64,000 nucleotides of DNA, from NCBI GenBank assembly GCA_030141605.1, contig JAQGDQ010000456.1, forward strand, positions 64,172 through 128,171. Reading direction: 5' to 3'. Of the stretch, positions 54,420 to 64,000 are shown piece by piece (the first letter of the stretch is position 1; each line of letters begins with the position of its first letter). The notes beneath the pieces are model-generated. The model saw nothing but the letters and a program-made list of their open reading frames with translations, made no database searches and was not told where the DNA came from. The position numbers and the translations under genes were made by a program. The DNA comes from Tubiluchus corallicola. Lineage: Eukaryota; Priapulida; Priapulimorpha; Priapulimorphida; Tubiluchidae.

Positions 54420-54850
54420 TGAGTCTAAATAACCTATGTGTTCAAATGACCTAGTGCCCAGACGTCCTGTGTGTCCAGATTACCTTGTGTCCAAGTAAAA
54501 TATGTGTCCAAGCTAATCTAGCGTGTATCCAAATCACCTATGTGAACAAAATCTAGTGTCCAAAACACCTAGTGTCTGAATGACTTATGTGTGTAAAACA
54601 ATCCATTTGTCCAAAAAGCTGTGTCCAAATTACCCGAGTGTCCAAATTACTTTGTGTCCAAATAACCAGTGTCCTAATTAAATTGTATCCAAAAGACCTA
54701 CGTGTCGAAATTGTACGGCCAAAATTGTCTATTTCCTGAATAACCAGTGTCCAAAATAAACTGTACCCAAACGACCTACGTGTCGAAATTGCCTGCCCAA
54801 AATTGTCTATTTCTTGAATAACCAGTGTCCAAAAATGTTGCATTTGCAAA
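54420..54850. repeat. Degenerate GTGTCCAAAT repeat
   Basis: Many irregular copies of TGTGTCCAAATNACC. A longer unit with CAAAATTGTCTATTTC and TGAATAACCAGTGTCC is repeated at about 54717 and 54788. Confidence 0.85.
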
Positions 54851-55268
54851 ACTGCGTTGTCTAAAACCCCCTGTAACGTTGAAACTTATTTATCAAAGCG
54901 AACTTTATGGAACATTCTGTATGTAGAATCGCCTTTCTTTGAGACTTTTTCTATAAAATCCGCTTGTTATTCACAATCACCAGGGTAAAATCACCACATG
55001 AATGGCATCAAGTCGTTCACGGTTTGGCTGCGTTTGAGTTTTATGTATTTTTAATGAAAAGTAGAGCTGTGTGCATTCAGTAGGCTTGGACGTTACATTG
55101 TCTGCTCATTTATTTGCTTGGGTGAACAGAAATCGAAGAAGAAGAAGAATTAATTGAGCGAGTAAAGCCTAGTACGAATACGTTTCTACGCCTCAATAAC
55201 AGTAACAGTAAATGGCAAAACACTTTCACAAAGGAGTAGGGCACTGATGAATTATAAACTATAATGTA
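54851..55268. other. Intergenic, nothing recognised
   Basis: No supported feature before the pogo-like element. Confidence 0.45.
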
Positions 55269-55741
55269 CAGTCAACCTCGGATATAAGGGACACTCGCTT
55301 ATAAGGGACTACCAACACCGGTCCCGATTTTTCGTAACGTTTTTCCTTATAAAAATCTTTGTATATAAGATACTCGGATATAAGAGACTTTCGGTTATAA
55401 GGGACGATATCTTCAGGTCCCGTGTAATAGAAACCCAGGTAAATTACCTCGTATATAAGAGACCCTATGATCAAAGCCAAATTGATGGATTTTTAACCTC
55501 AGTTTTTTTTGCAAACTCGACCTTCAAACAACTCGGTTTTCGTGGCCACATGCATCTCGCATCACTGAAGGACCTTCCTACATACCGTTTGCACTGAATG
55601 TGTAGCAATAATCCATAAAAATATGGGTAAAAGTACAGAGAAGTACAGGTCTAGATACACCCTCGGTCTGTCTCAAAGGGACATCGAATATAAAGGAAGA
55701 TTTTTTCCTGTCGCGAGGTGTCCCTTATATCCGAGGTTGAC
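55269..55741 (+). mobile_element. Pogo/Tigger-type MITE
   Basis: Left end CAGTCAACCTCGGATATAAG, right end inverted GTCAACCTCGGATATAAGGG, about 473 bp. TA precedes the left end and follows the right end, as expected for Tc1/pogo insertion. Subterminal TATAAGGGAC motifs are repeated inside. A stray right-end copy TATCCGAGGTTGTAC follows at 55756. No transposase. Confidence 0.82.
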
Positions 55742-55919
55742 TATGTATATCCTTATATCCGAGGTTGTACATATGCATCTGTCTGACACTAAGGGAGCAA
55801 GAGCATCAATGAAATTGTCACAGATTAAGATCTCATTGCACCTTGATGTAAAGGACAAACTGAAGCTGAAAAGAAAAAAAGGTTTTCATAATAGAAACGG
55901 CACCAGCAAGAAAAAGGGA
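55742..55919 (+). other. Flank of the MITE
   Basis: Contains a stray terminal repeat and a short frame with no recognised product. Confidence 0.4.
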
Positions 55920-56520
55920 GTAAGAGTGACGAAAGAGTGAGGTACAGTGATAAAAGAGAAAAGTACACTGCACCAAGGAGGTAGAGTGAGCTGCACCAAA
56001 TAGGCAAAAAAGCACAGTGCACCAAAGATTAGTAATCAGCCTCAAGAAAGCACAGTGAACTGCACCAAATAGGCAAAAGTACAGTGCTCCAAAGATCAGC
56101 AACCTGCACCAAGCAAGTAAAGTTAACGGCACCAAAGATTAGCAACCTGCACCAAGGAAGTAAAGTGAACTGCACCAACGAAGCAAGGTGCAGTTTATCT
56201 AAAAAGGCCTGGCATACTGCATCAAGGATGTAACCTAGCAGCAAAATAGTGAAGTAAAGTGCACCATAAGTGTAAATCTCAAAGCATAGCCAAAAAGGTG
56301 CACCACAGTAAAAGGGTTAAGCCTAATGCACCAAGAGTGTAAACGACTCTATAGCATAAAGGGTGCAAACTGCATTTTAGCAAAACGGTAAAGCCCAGAG
56401 TGCATCAGAAATGAAGCCACACTGTTGCAAAAGTGCAAATCTCGGAGCACCAATGCAAAGCACCACTAAAGATGTAAAACACGCCGCATCAAAGCCAATC
56501 GATTTCACCAAAAGCACCTT
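55920..56520 (+). repeat. Degenerate GTGCACCAAA repeat
   Basis: Irregularly spaced copies of AGTGCACCAAAG, AACCTGCACCAA and related words over 600 bp; best order between 55960 and 56185. Confidence 0.8.
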
Positions 56521-56820
56521 ACAAACAAAAACCGTCATTCCGTTTTACAGCCACCATATACGCAGTAATCAAACAGGTTGAACAGGTGAAATCAAGTAAA
56601 GGGTTAAATCGGAATGAGTTAAGCTTCTAATGAAAGAAACAAATTCGCCGCTTTGAGACCATATTAGCGTGAGTAAAAGTGTCGTATAAAATCAGGTCAT
56701 TACTGCAGTTTACAACTAAACAGCATTAATGTTGAGAACTGCACGAATGAATGGACGACGATTTTTAAACCCTTCAAGAGTTTTTTGAACTTTGGGAAAC
56801 TATACAATTCTGTGAGGTAA
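56521..56820. other. Intergenic, nothing recognised
   Basis: No supported feature. Confidence 0.4.
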
Positions 56821-57239
56821 TTAAGCAGCAACAGCAGCAGCGACAGCAGCAACAGTGCAGGAGCTTCCATATGATTACTAGAAGCAATGAAACACCACCA
56901 ATAACAAAACAACAACAGCCAGAGAAACAGCAGCAACAACAACGACAACGCTCCTTGCAACCAGTACCACCCATCGCTGCTGCTGCTGCTTGTAGTATTA
57001 ACAGTGGTACGGGTAGCGTGCCATCGCAGCCGCAGTCATTGACAACAACAACAACAACAACAACAGCATCATCTGTAACAACAATAACATCAACATCAAC
57101 AGCAACAAAAACAACACATCAACATGTGTGACACAAAACAACAATAACAGCAACAAGAATAACTGCTGCTGCCGCCACCACCGCGACGATGACAGCCACA
57201 GCGATGACGACAACAGCAACAACAACGACAACAAGAACA
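56821..57239 (+). repeat. CAA/CAG-rich trinucleotide tract
   Basis: Imperfect (CAA)n and (CAG)n runs. Gln-rich frames are compositional; no start, splice or domain evidence for a gene. Confidence 0.9.
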
Positions 57240-57271
57240 AGAAGAACTACCACTATCACTACCACTACCAA

Positions 57272-57311
<40 letters not shown>

Positions 57312-57505
57312 GCTACTACTACTACTACTGCTACTACTACTACTACCACTACTACTACTACCACTACTACCACTACTACCACTACTACCACCACTACTAC
57401 TACTACTACTACCACTACTACTACTACCACTACTACCACTACTACCACTACTACCACCACTACTACTACTACTACTACCACTATCACTACCACTACCAAT
57501 ACTAG

Positions 57506-57545
<40 letters not shown>

Positions 57546-57626
57546 GCTACTACTACTACTACTACTACCACTAGCACTACCACTACCACTACCACTACTA
57601 CCACTACCACTACCACTACCACCACT

Positions 57627-57679
<53 letters not shown>

Positions 57680-57680
57680 A
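57240..57680 (+). repeat. ACT/ACC trinucleotide tract, about 440 bp
   Basis: Nearly pure (ACT)n with ACC and GCT variants, including a perfect ACT/TAC run at 57630-57677. Open in several frames on both strands giving poly-Thr, poly-Tyr, poly-Val and poly-Ser, which is artefact. Confidence 0.97.
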
Positions 57681-57984
57681 CAACTGCTGCAGCAGCAGCA
57701 ACAACAGCCGTAGCAACAGCAACAAAAACAACAACAACAGCAACACCTAGAAAACTATTTTTAACCTCACAGGCCAGTCATTGCTGAACTATGTACTACT
57801 AGATGCGACGTGCAAGAATGCTGGACTCGAAGTCGATTACACCAGGAAAAAAGGAAGCCTCTGATTCGGCGTCCATGAATCGGAAATGCTTATCTTCACG
57901 GCTTACTATTGCAAACAGATGCGATGAATTACCGAGGCAAAAATCTCAAACCACCAAAATAGAACCGACATACTATATCCGTAC
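57681..57984. other. Intergenic, nothing recognised
   Basis: Starts with a CAG/CAA run, then unique sequence with no supported feature. Confidence 0.4.
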
Positions 57985-58262
57985 CAACCTGCTGTGAAGA
58001 ACCTCAACACGCGTCATAGATAAGAAAATTGACTCGAAACAAGAAATGCTGTGAAGAACCTCAACACGCGTCATAGATACGAAAACTGACTCGAAACAAG
58101 AAATGCTGTGAAGAACCCCAACACGCGTCATAGATAAGAAAACAGACTCGAAACAAGAAATGCTGTGAACAACCTCAACAGGCGTCATAGATAAGAAAAC
58201 TGACGGGAAACAAGAAATGCTGTGAACAACCTCAAAACGCATCATAGATAAGAAAACTGCCT
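57985..58262. repeat. 57-bp minisatellite (5 copies)
   Basis: Units with TGCTGTGAAGAACCTCAACA, CGCGTCATAGATAAGAAAA and GACTCGAAACAAGAAA. Unit length is divisible by three, which keeps a - strand frame open. Confidence 0.95.
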
Positions 58263-58440
58263 TGTGAAGCAGCAATGAATCACTAGAAGATTTCCCAGCT
58301 AATTAATTAAGTAAAATAGTGATTAGGTGAGTGTGAATGAAGTACAAATTATCCATCATTCCAGATATGAAATTCATGTTTTCTGATAAGAACAGAACGG
58401 TTCAGCTACACACTATATTTTAAATCATATGTCGTCAGGC

Positions 58441-58560
58441 AACTACGACCATATCACGTTGAAAACACCGGTTCTCGTCTGATCACCGAAGTTAAGCAAC
58501 GTAGAGCCTGGTTAGTACTTGGATGGGTAACTGTCTCGGAATACCAGGTGCTGTAGGCTT
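58441..58560 (+). rRNA. 5S rRNA-derived sequence (probable SINE head or pseudogene)
   Basis: 120 bases align along their whole length to animal 5S rRNA, including CCGAAGTTAAGCAACGT (box A region) and GCCTGGTTAGTACTTGGATG, then GGAATACCAGGTGCTGTAGG. The first three bases (AAC) break the terminal stem, and the box C region has several changes (GGGTAACTGTCTCGG). No T-run terminator follows, so transcription by RNA polymerase III would read into the next 400 bp. This fits a 5S-headed SINE better than a functional gene. Confidence 0.85.
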
Positions 58561-58992
58561 GAGGGATGCCCACACTATATCTCGACACTAGGCGGAGGAG
58601 CTGCACAAGCAGCCAACCGCTAGAGGGCGGAGGAGGTCAAGTGACCCAACGGCCATGTGTAGAGGAGTAAACCTTCCAAATCAGGAGTGGAGCCCCGAAG
58701 GTGGACCAGTGCAGCATGCTCACTGACTCCGGCAGCTCCTGCAGCCAACCTGGTGCCAAACGTATCGCTCCGCTTTCCTTTGGACTACACCAGAGAGGAA
58801 GAGAGGGGGTTCCTGTTGTCTGGGCAACTCAGGATCTCCATACACCTTGCCCAGGCGTGCGCCCTGGAGACGTTCAAGGATCGGACTGCTCAGCCACAGT
58901 CAACAAATCAGACAATCCTTGTCAGCCATGCTGCCCTGCCACCTGCGCCATGCTGCCACAAGCAAATTCCCACTTTAGTTACCCTTTATCAT
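58561..58992 (+). mobile_element. Probable body of a 5S-headed SINE
   Basis: GC-rich non-coding block immediately following the 5S-like head, unlike its AT-rich surroundings. It contains GGTGGACCAGTGCAGCATGC and GGGTTCCTGTTGTCTGGGC. It carries one CTCF-like core at 58617-58630 (13 of 14 positions). The short frames inside it are not genes. SINE family not identified. Confidence 0.6.
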
Positions 58993-59110
58993 CAGTGTGT
59001 TGCTTGTCTGTTGTCAGGTGTTCCGTTCCATCTGTGTGTTGCTTGTCTGTTGTCAGGTGTTCCGTTCCATCTGTGTGTTGCTTGTCTGTTGTCAGGTGTT
59101 CCGTTCCAAC
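58993..59110 (+). repeat. 39-bp tandem repeat (3 copies)
   Basis: Perfect or near-perfect copies of GTGTGTTGCTTGTCTGTTGT followed by CAGGTGTTCCGTTCCATCT. It follows the SINE body and may be its tail. Confidence 0.95.
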
Positions 59111-60510
59111 ACTATTTTTACTCAGCACATACGTTTCCATAACGTTATGTTACTGCACACATCCGTTCCAACACTACTTTTCCATACACACATGTTTCCA
59201 TAACATTACGTTACTACGCACACATAATAAACGTCATCGCAAACTCGACACCTACACATCTAAATTTATAACGGATCTGATACGATTCTAGTCATAAATT
59301 TGTGTGCAATTTGAGAATACAACTATAACTGCTTTTTAGCTGACTCATTTAGAGTTTGATCCTAAAAACACACCACCATTTTAGCGTCCGCCTGCGAAAT
59401 TCACTTACGGAAGTGACGTGGTGCACCGGAAAAGATGCCACAAAAATCGAATTCTTCAACTTAACTGTAAAACTTTCTGCCCCTCGGGCAAGACTGTACA
59501 GGAAGAGCCAAGGTCAACTATACTGGGTGATTTTAATGTTACATTTCTTCACAAAATATAATAAAATGAAACAAGTATAGTAGCTATCTCTACATCTGTT
59601 TGGACAACAATGAAAAGCGTTCGAAGCGACACCACTGTATTGCGGTCTAGCAATGTAACAATCAGTACAGCACTGCGTTCAATGTAGTAACCTCGTTAAC
59701 TGCTTACAAAATCAAGTTCGTATTACAAGCCTGACACGCCTTCTTACCTGTGCAGATCCTGTCTAGGTACCTGAGTTATCTACCTGTTCATAAATATCAA
59801 TTTTTATTGCTCAACATTTAGGTACGGTAAATTCCGAGGTGTTGGTGATATGTAAAACGTCACAAATTGATTTATGGTAAGAACGAATGTAATACGGACA
59901 GAGTAATAAACACTTACATAATAACAGCTAAAGGTGCTTTAGCTTAAAGGAAGACAGGATTATTTTTCACATATAACCCCAGTTTCAAGTGTACATTTTA
60001 ACACGATTAATATTGTAAAGGCGTTTCTGATAATTAAATAATAGATTAAAAATTTAATTAACGGTTGCCGAGCCCAACTATTGATAACATCACAAACTAA
60101 CATAATTTTTAACAGCAAAAATGTTCCATGAGCGTGTTGCATGTGTTTGCGAAAGCGAAAGTTGAAGTACAGTGCTACTGTTAGAGATTCAATGTGTTGT
60201 ACTAAAACTAGGTAAGTTTTAAGAAAAAAATTCAAATTTAAAATTTACCGCTGTGCTCGCGCATGAGCTGTCGAACATGTGTAGTTCGTCAGAAACTAAC
60301 ACAGCTGAACTGAGAAGTACAGTATCTATTTTTGTGTAATGTGCTTCTGAAATGCAGGCGCTAGTGCCCGTCTAAATGCGAATGGCGAAATGTATTAACA
60401 GCGAAGAACTAGTGGCGCGAACGCGAAATTGTGTTTGTGTGGTGATAATTCCTTTACGTAAGTCATTTTGGAAAAAATAGTGTGTTTCCTTTCAATATTT
60501 TAAAAAGTAG
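59111..60510. other. Intergenic, nothing recognised
   Basis: Two related CAACACTA...CACA segments at 59107-59225, then unique AT-rich sequence with no supported gene. Confidence 0.45.
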
Positions 60511-60648
60511 ATGGCACGGCAATTCATTGCAAATGTTGGTCCAAGGCTTTGGAATGACATAAATGATGAATTAAAAACTGTTCAGCCAATTCAAAAATTT
60601 AAAAAGAGATACAGAGCAATGATTCTCAACAAGTACAACACTTCCTAA
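60511..60648 (+). pseudogene. LINE ORF C-terminal fragment, 45 codons
   Basis: Encodes VGPRLWNDINDELKTVQPI and FKKRYRAMILNKY, the LWN...FK..Y signature that ends many LINE polyproteins, then TAA. A TAG directly precedes it. The 3' UTR follows to about 61050, with the hairpin at 60871 and an AATAATAATAAATAAA tail. Confidence 0.75.
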
Positions 60649-61052
60649 TTTCCCACACCTACTGCAGCAGTCATACCATAATACTGGTACAGATTATGCA
60701 AAACAAGGCATCATTGATAAATCTTTAGAGCTGATGTCAACATAGCGCAATCTATTATCTTTCTTCCTACCATTTCCACTAACACATCCTTCTACCCTTC
60801 CTGTGTGATCTAACCTTTCTCCCAGTTCTTTTTTTTTGTTCACTCATTTGTTTTTATCGGGTTCACATGACAGTGGGCTTATACAAGCCTTTGCTTCTCT
60901 AGCCCACTGCAGTACAATTATTCTTTTATGATAACGATAGTGTATGAAACATAATAATTTAATACAGTATGACGTAATAATTTTGATGTCACTGTGTGCT
61001 TAATGTCATTATATTGTACTGAATGTGAAAATAATAATAAATAAAAAAAATT
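60649..61052 (+). mobile_element. LINE 3' UTR with hairpin
   Basis: Stem CAGTGGGCT (60871-60879) pairs with AGCCCACTG (60901-60909); loop has TACAAGCCTTTGCTTCT. Ends with (AATA)n and an A-rich tail near 61040. The same loop is seen at 1625-1662. Confidence 0.7.
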
Positions 61053-63133
61053 GTTTTGACCTACAGTTTAAGATTGGGTCCGGTTTTGTTTTAAACGATA
61101 CTCTTAACAAGTACTGTACTCATTTAAAAATTTAATAGATATAATATTCTTAAGGATCACGACAAACAGAACCCAAATTTGCGCAATGTGATTACACAAA
61201 TGTTCAAAAGCTAAAATAAGAAAACTACTGGTCAACCATGAAGGCCACTAGTATCACCGAGTAGGAAATGAAATGGTAATTTACCCTGGAAACCATGGAA
61301 ACTAACACCGTAAACAAACAAGTTAATAAGATGCGCGCTATTAACTATCATTATGAGAGATATTGCTAAGAGGTGTGTAAACAAATTTTGTATACAATCA
61401 GTTGGAACTTACCGAAAAATCGAAAATTTTCCATGTATACAGAGAGTAAGAAGGCAACTAGAAACGTGACTACTGTCAATGTACAACGCAGAGAGCTCTG
61501 TCAAACTTTGCAGTCTTTCAAAACGTGATATTCTTTGTTCTTCCAGAACACAACTGATTTAAGAAAGTGCTAGAAAATACTCACTATATTCTCAACGTGA
61601 AAGCAGCGCCACCACAAATGCACGTAGAAAAGTTAAGCACAAAACAAGCGAAAAAAAACCACCTAGTGACAACTAGTAATCTCTCACACCGGCACATTAA
61701 CCTTCGTGCAGTTCATGAGCGCATCACGAGAGCAGCAAGGAAACTGGCACACCTGTGTGTTTCTACCTGTATGTACCTGAGAAGTGAGAAGTTGACAAAC
61801 AGAGAACTAAGAATCGATCCCGGGGTGTGGGTATACTGCGAGGCGGATGACCAACTAGCAAACTCGAACTTACTACATAATGAATCGCACAAAAATATCA
61901 AAATATACAAAATAGTGACTTCCACGTATCCATAACGAGCTCATTAATCTTTAAAACGTGCACTAGGTGGCGACAGCGCCATTCTCACCCCGCGGCGTAG
62001 ATTTCTTGCGTTTTCCACGGGGGCAAAGTCGCGCTACTCAGCCGTACACCTACGAGTCCAGCAAAAATGCACCTTGTGTGAAGAAAGGAATGCAAGGAAT
62101 GCAGAAAATGTAATTCCCGTAGTAGTAACTGTATTTGTACAGCAATTTCACTCCTTTATATGCTAAATTTTAAACTATAAAACCGTGAAAGACTGACGTC
62201 ACAACAAGTAATAGCCATTTTTTTCAATTATACGTTAAAGTTGTTAATTGAATTCCTCAAATGTTAAACAACTTGTGGGAACCGAACTAGATGGATCGTT
62301 GTAAGTAACAGCGCATGCGTTAAGATTATTTCTGTGCTGTATGAACTACTTGCGAAAAGCAAACTGTTGTTGATAGTATGTTTAAAAGACTATTAAAAAA
62401 AACTAATTATTAAATAAGCTTGAGATGGATATAACACACTATCCCCTCATTTAGTTCATTTTACCAAAACATTAAGTTGTATTGACTAATGTTGTACGTT
62501 ATGCTGCTGCTGCTATGACTACTGCTACCACAGTTACTGTGCTACCACTGCTACTACTAAACTTGTACTACTGTAACTACTTCCACTACCACTCTTACCA
62601 CCACCACCACCACTACCACTACAATTGTACCTGTTCTACCAAATTTGTCATGAAAGTGGAATGGATAATACGGTGCTCCAGCGAAGATTGAAAGCAGGAC
62701 TAGCAATAAAGCAAGTATGTCGCTATTCATATATCCAAAATATAGCATTGTTCATAACAATCTTCAAAAAGCAATTCCACTACTTACTAGTCTAACCACA
62801 AACTTGATACGAATGAAATGCAAAAAGTAACATTACGCGCGTTGACTTTGCATTTGCTTGTTTCACCCCTTAACCGAAGCTAAAATGGAAAACAAACATT
62901 AATAGCCTAAAGGCAATGGGATGGAATGCTGGGGTGACGTCACTGACCACATACGACAGCGTCACAGCTTTGCTGTTTCAAAAATGTTTAGCCGAAAACC
63001 ACCCCGACAAAGATGGCTCCAAATGGTCAAAGAACTAAAAACTAATAAGTTTATATACTTGTTTTGTCAATATTTGTTTGTTGTATGCTTCGTAAAAGAA
63101 AATGTATGCACTAATAAATAAATAGTACATAAA
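61053..63133. other. Intergenic, nothing supported
   Basis: A 122-codon frame at 61567-61935 and a 66-codon frame at 62921-63121 have no recognisable domain. A CTCF-like core GCACTAGGTGGCGA (12 of 14) is at 61960-61973. A degenerate ACT/CTA tract lies at about 62505-62630. Confidence 0.4.
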
Positions 63134-63445
63134 GTAGTTCAATTCCGTTAGCTTTGTTTTCAAACACTTAGATTCCGTTAGTTTTATATTCAAACACTTG
63201 GCTATCTGTTAATGCATTTACACTTCAATTCCGTTAGTTTTATTTTCAAACACTTGGCTATCTGTTAATGCATTTACACTTTAATTCCGTTAGTTTTATA
63301 TTCAAACACTTGGCTATCTGTTAATGCATTTACACTTTAATTCCGTTAATTTTATTTTCAAACACTTGGCTATCTGTTAATGCATTTACAATTCAATTCC
63401 GTTAGTTTTATTTTCAAACACTTGGCTATCTGTTAATGTATTTAT
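63134..63445. repeat. 56-58-bp tandem repeat (5-6 copies)
   Basis: Units with CAATTCCGTTAGTTTTATAT, TTCAAACACTTGGCTATCTG and TTAATGCATTTACACTT. The first half-unit resembles AGTTCAATTCCATTAACTTT at 54362. Confidence 0.95.
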
Positions 63446-63639
63446 TTCTTTTCTACAGGTTTGTTTATTCTATTTGGTTTCTTTGCATGTTTATTGCATA
63501 ATTTTCTATACTGCAGGCTCTGCCTATTTAAACTAGTTTGTCGTTTACATAGTGCAGAACTAACGATTACAGTTGATTGCTGTTGAAACGTTTGGACATG
63601 TTTTTTAACAGTTGTAAACGGAAGTTTTTAATAAAAGTT

Positions 63640-63895
63640 GTTCGAGTTGTTTAAATAACAAATAAATATGTATAAATAGTATATGTATATGTATATATAT
63701 ATATATATAGTATAGAAACGAAAAAGCTGTGCATGTAATAAGAAATAAATATGTATAAATTTAAAAATATATATATATATAGTATAGAAACGAAAAAGCT
63801 GTGCATGTAATAAGAAATAAATATGTATAAATTTAAAAATATATATATAGTATAGAAACGAAAAAGCTGTGTATGTAATAAGAAATAAATGTGAT
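63640..63895. repeat. Tandem repeat with (TA)n, about 68-70-bp unit (3 copies)
   Basis: Units with GAAACGAAAAAGCTGTGCAT, GTAATAAGAAATAAATATG and a variable (AT)n run. Confidence 0.93.
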
Positions 63896-64000
63896 GGAAG
63901 ACAGGCAGTGATCTGTTTGAGGATTTAGTTCCTTCCTGTCATCCATGGCACCATGTCGTAGGCACAACCTTCATATTGATTACGGCTATAAAATTTTACT

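Noticed and set aside
57096-57746. 216-codon poly-Ser/Gly frame, 171-codon poly-Val frame, and poly-Thr/Tyr frames
   Set aside because: All are readings of the ACT/ACC repeat in different frames.
57973-58275. 100-codon - strand frame with repeated ISCFESVFLSMTRVEV-like units
   Set aside because: Follows from a 57-bp minisatellite whose unit is a multiple of three.
58687-59291. 151- and 196-codon frames on the + strand
   Set aside because: They overlap a 5S-derived SINE-like block and a 39-bp repeat, with no recognisable domain.
1-64000. CRISPR arrays, bacterial operons, prophage or toxin systems
   Set aside because: The tandem arrays lack unique spacers, and the genes are intron-bearing animal genes.
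1-64000. tRNA genes
   Set aside because: GTTCGAATC-like words near 21950-22290 belong to the hAT element's ATTCGAAT palindromes; no cloverleaf with a paired acceptor stem was found.

Overview
This is a window of animal nuclear DNA, not bacterial or viral. It is AT-rich, its genes are split by GT-AG introns of about 0.5 to 12 kb, and it is full of minisatellites, microsatellites, decayed LINEs, a solo LTR pair and small terminal-inverted-repeat elements. The gene content (PQBP1, a C2H2 zinc-finger protein, and a Spitz/TGF-alpha-type EGF ligand) points to an invertebrate bilaterian. I cannot place it to phylum from sequence alone.

Three genes can be rebuilt exon by exon. (1) PQBP1 on the + strand, seven coding exons from 1206 to 12374, 290 codons; all splice phases agree. 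(2) A C2H2 zinc-finger protein on the - strand, two coding exons from 20397 down to 17914, 662 codons. It is tail-to-tail with PQBP1. (3) A single-EGF-domain transmembrane growth-factor precursor on the - strand, six coding exons from 48373 down to 26383, 220 codons. Signal peptide, EGF domain, transmembrane helix and short tail are all present and every junction phase matches. This gene appears only as exon fragments and is the main coding discovery here.

Layout: 0-12.4 kb is PQBP1, with intron arrays of a 49-bp and a 47-bp minisatellite, a purine tract, an LTR and a hAT-like element. 12.4-17.9 kb is intergenic and holds a 129-bp tandem repeat carrying CTCF-like motifs and a 42-bp repeat carrying CCAAT boxes. 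17.9-20.4 kb is the zinc-finger gene. 20.4-26.4 kb holds small DNA transposons, LINE remnants and a cluster of CTCF-like cores. 26.4-48.4 kb is the EGF-ligand gene; its 11.6-kb intron 1 holds a 2.5-kb satellite of about 160-bp units and two LINE 3' ends. 48.4-64 kb has no gene I can support: degenerate telomere-like DNA, GA, ATC and ACT tracts, a pogo-like MITE, a 5S-rRNA-derived probable SINE, another LINE 3' end and more minisatellites.

The genes have no evident shared pathway. PQBP1 acts in splicing and transcription in the nucleus, the zinc-finger protein is a probable DNA-binding regulator, and the EGF ligand is a secreted or membrane signal for an EGFR/ErbB receptor. The most unusual layer is the repeats: several short tandem arrays repeat a recognisable protein- or RNA-binding motif (5' splice site, DR1 nuclear-receptor element, CTCF core, CCAAT box, E-box) at a constant spacing.
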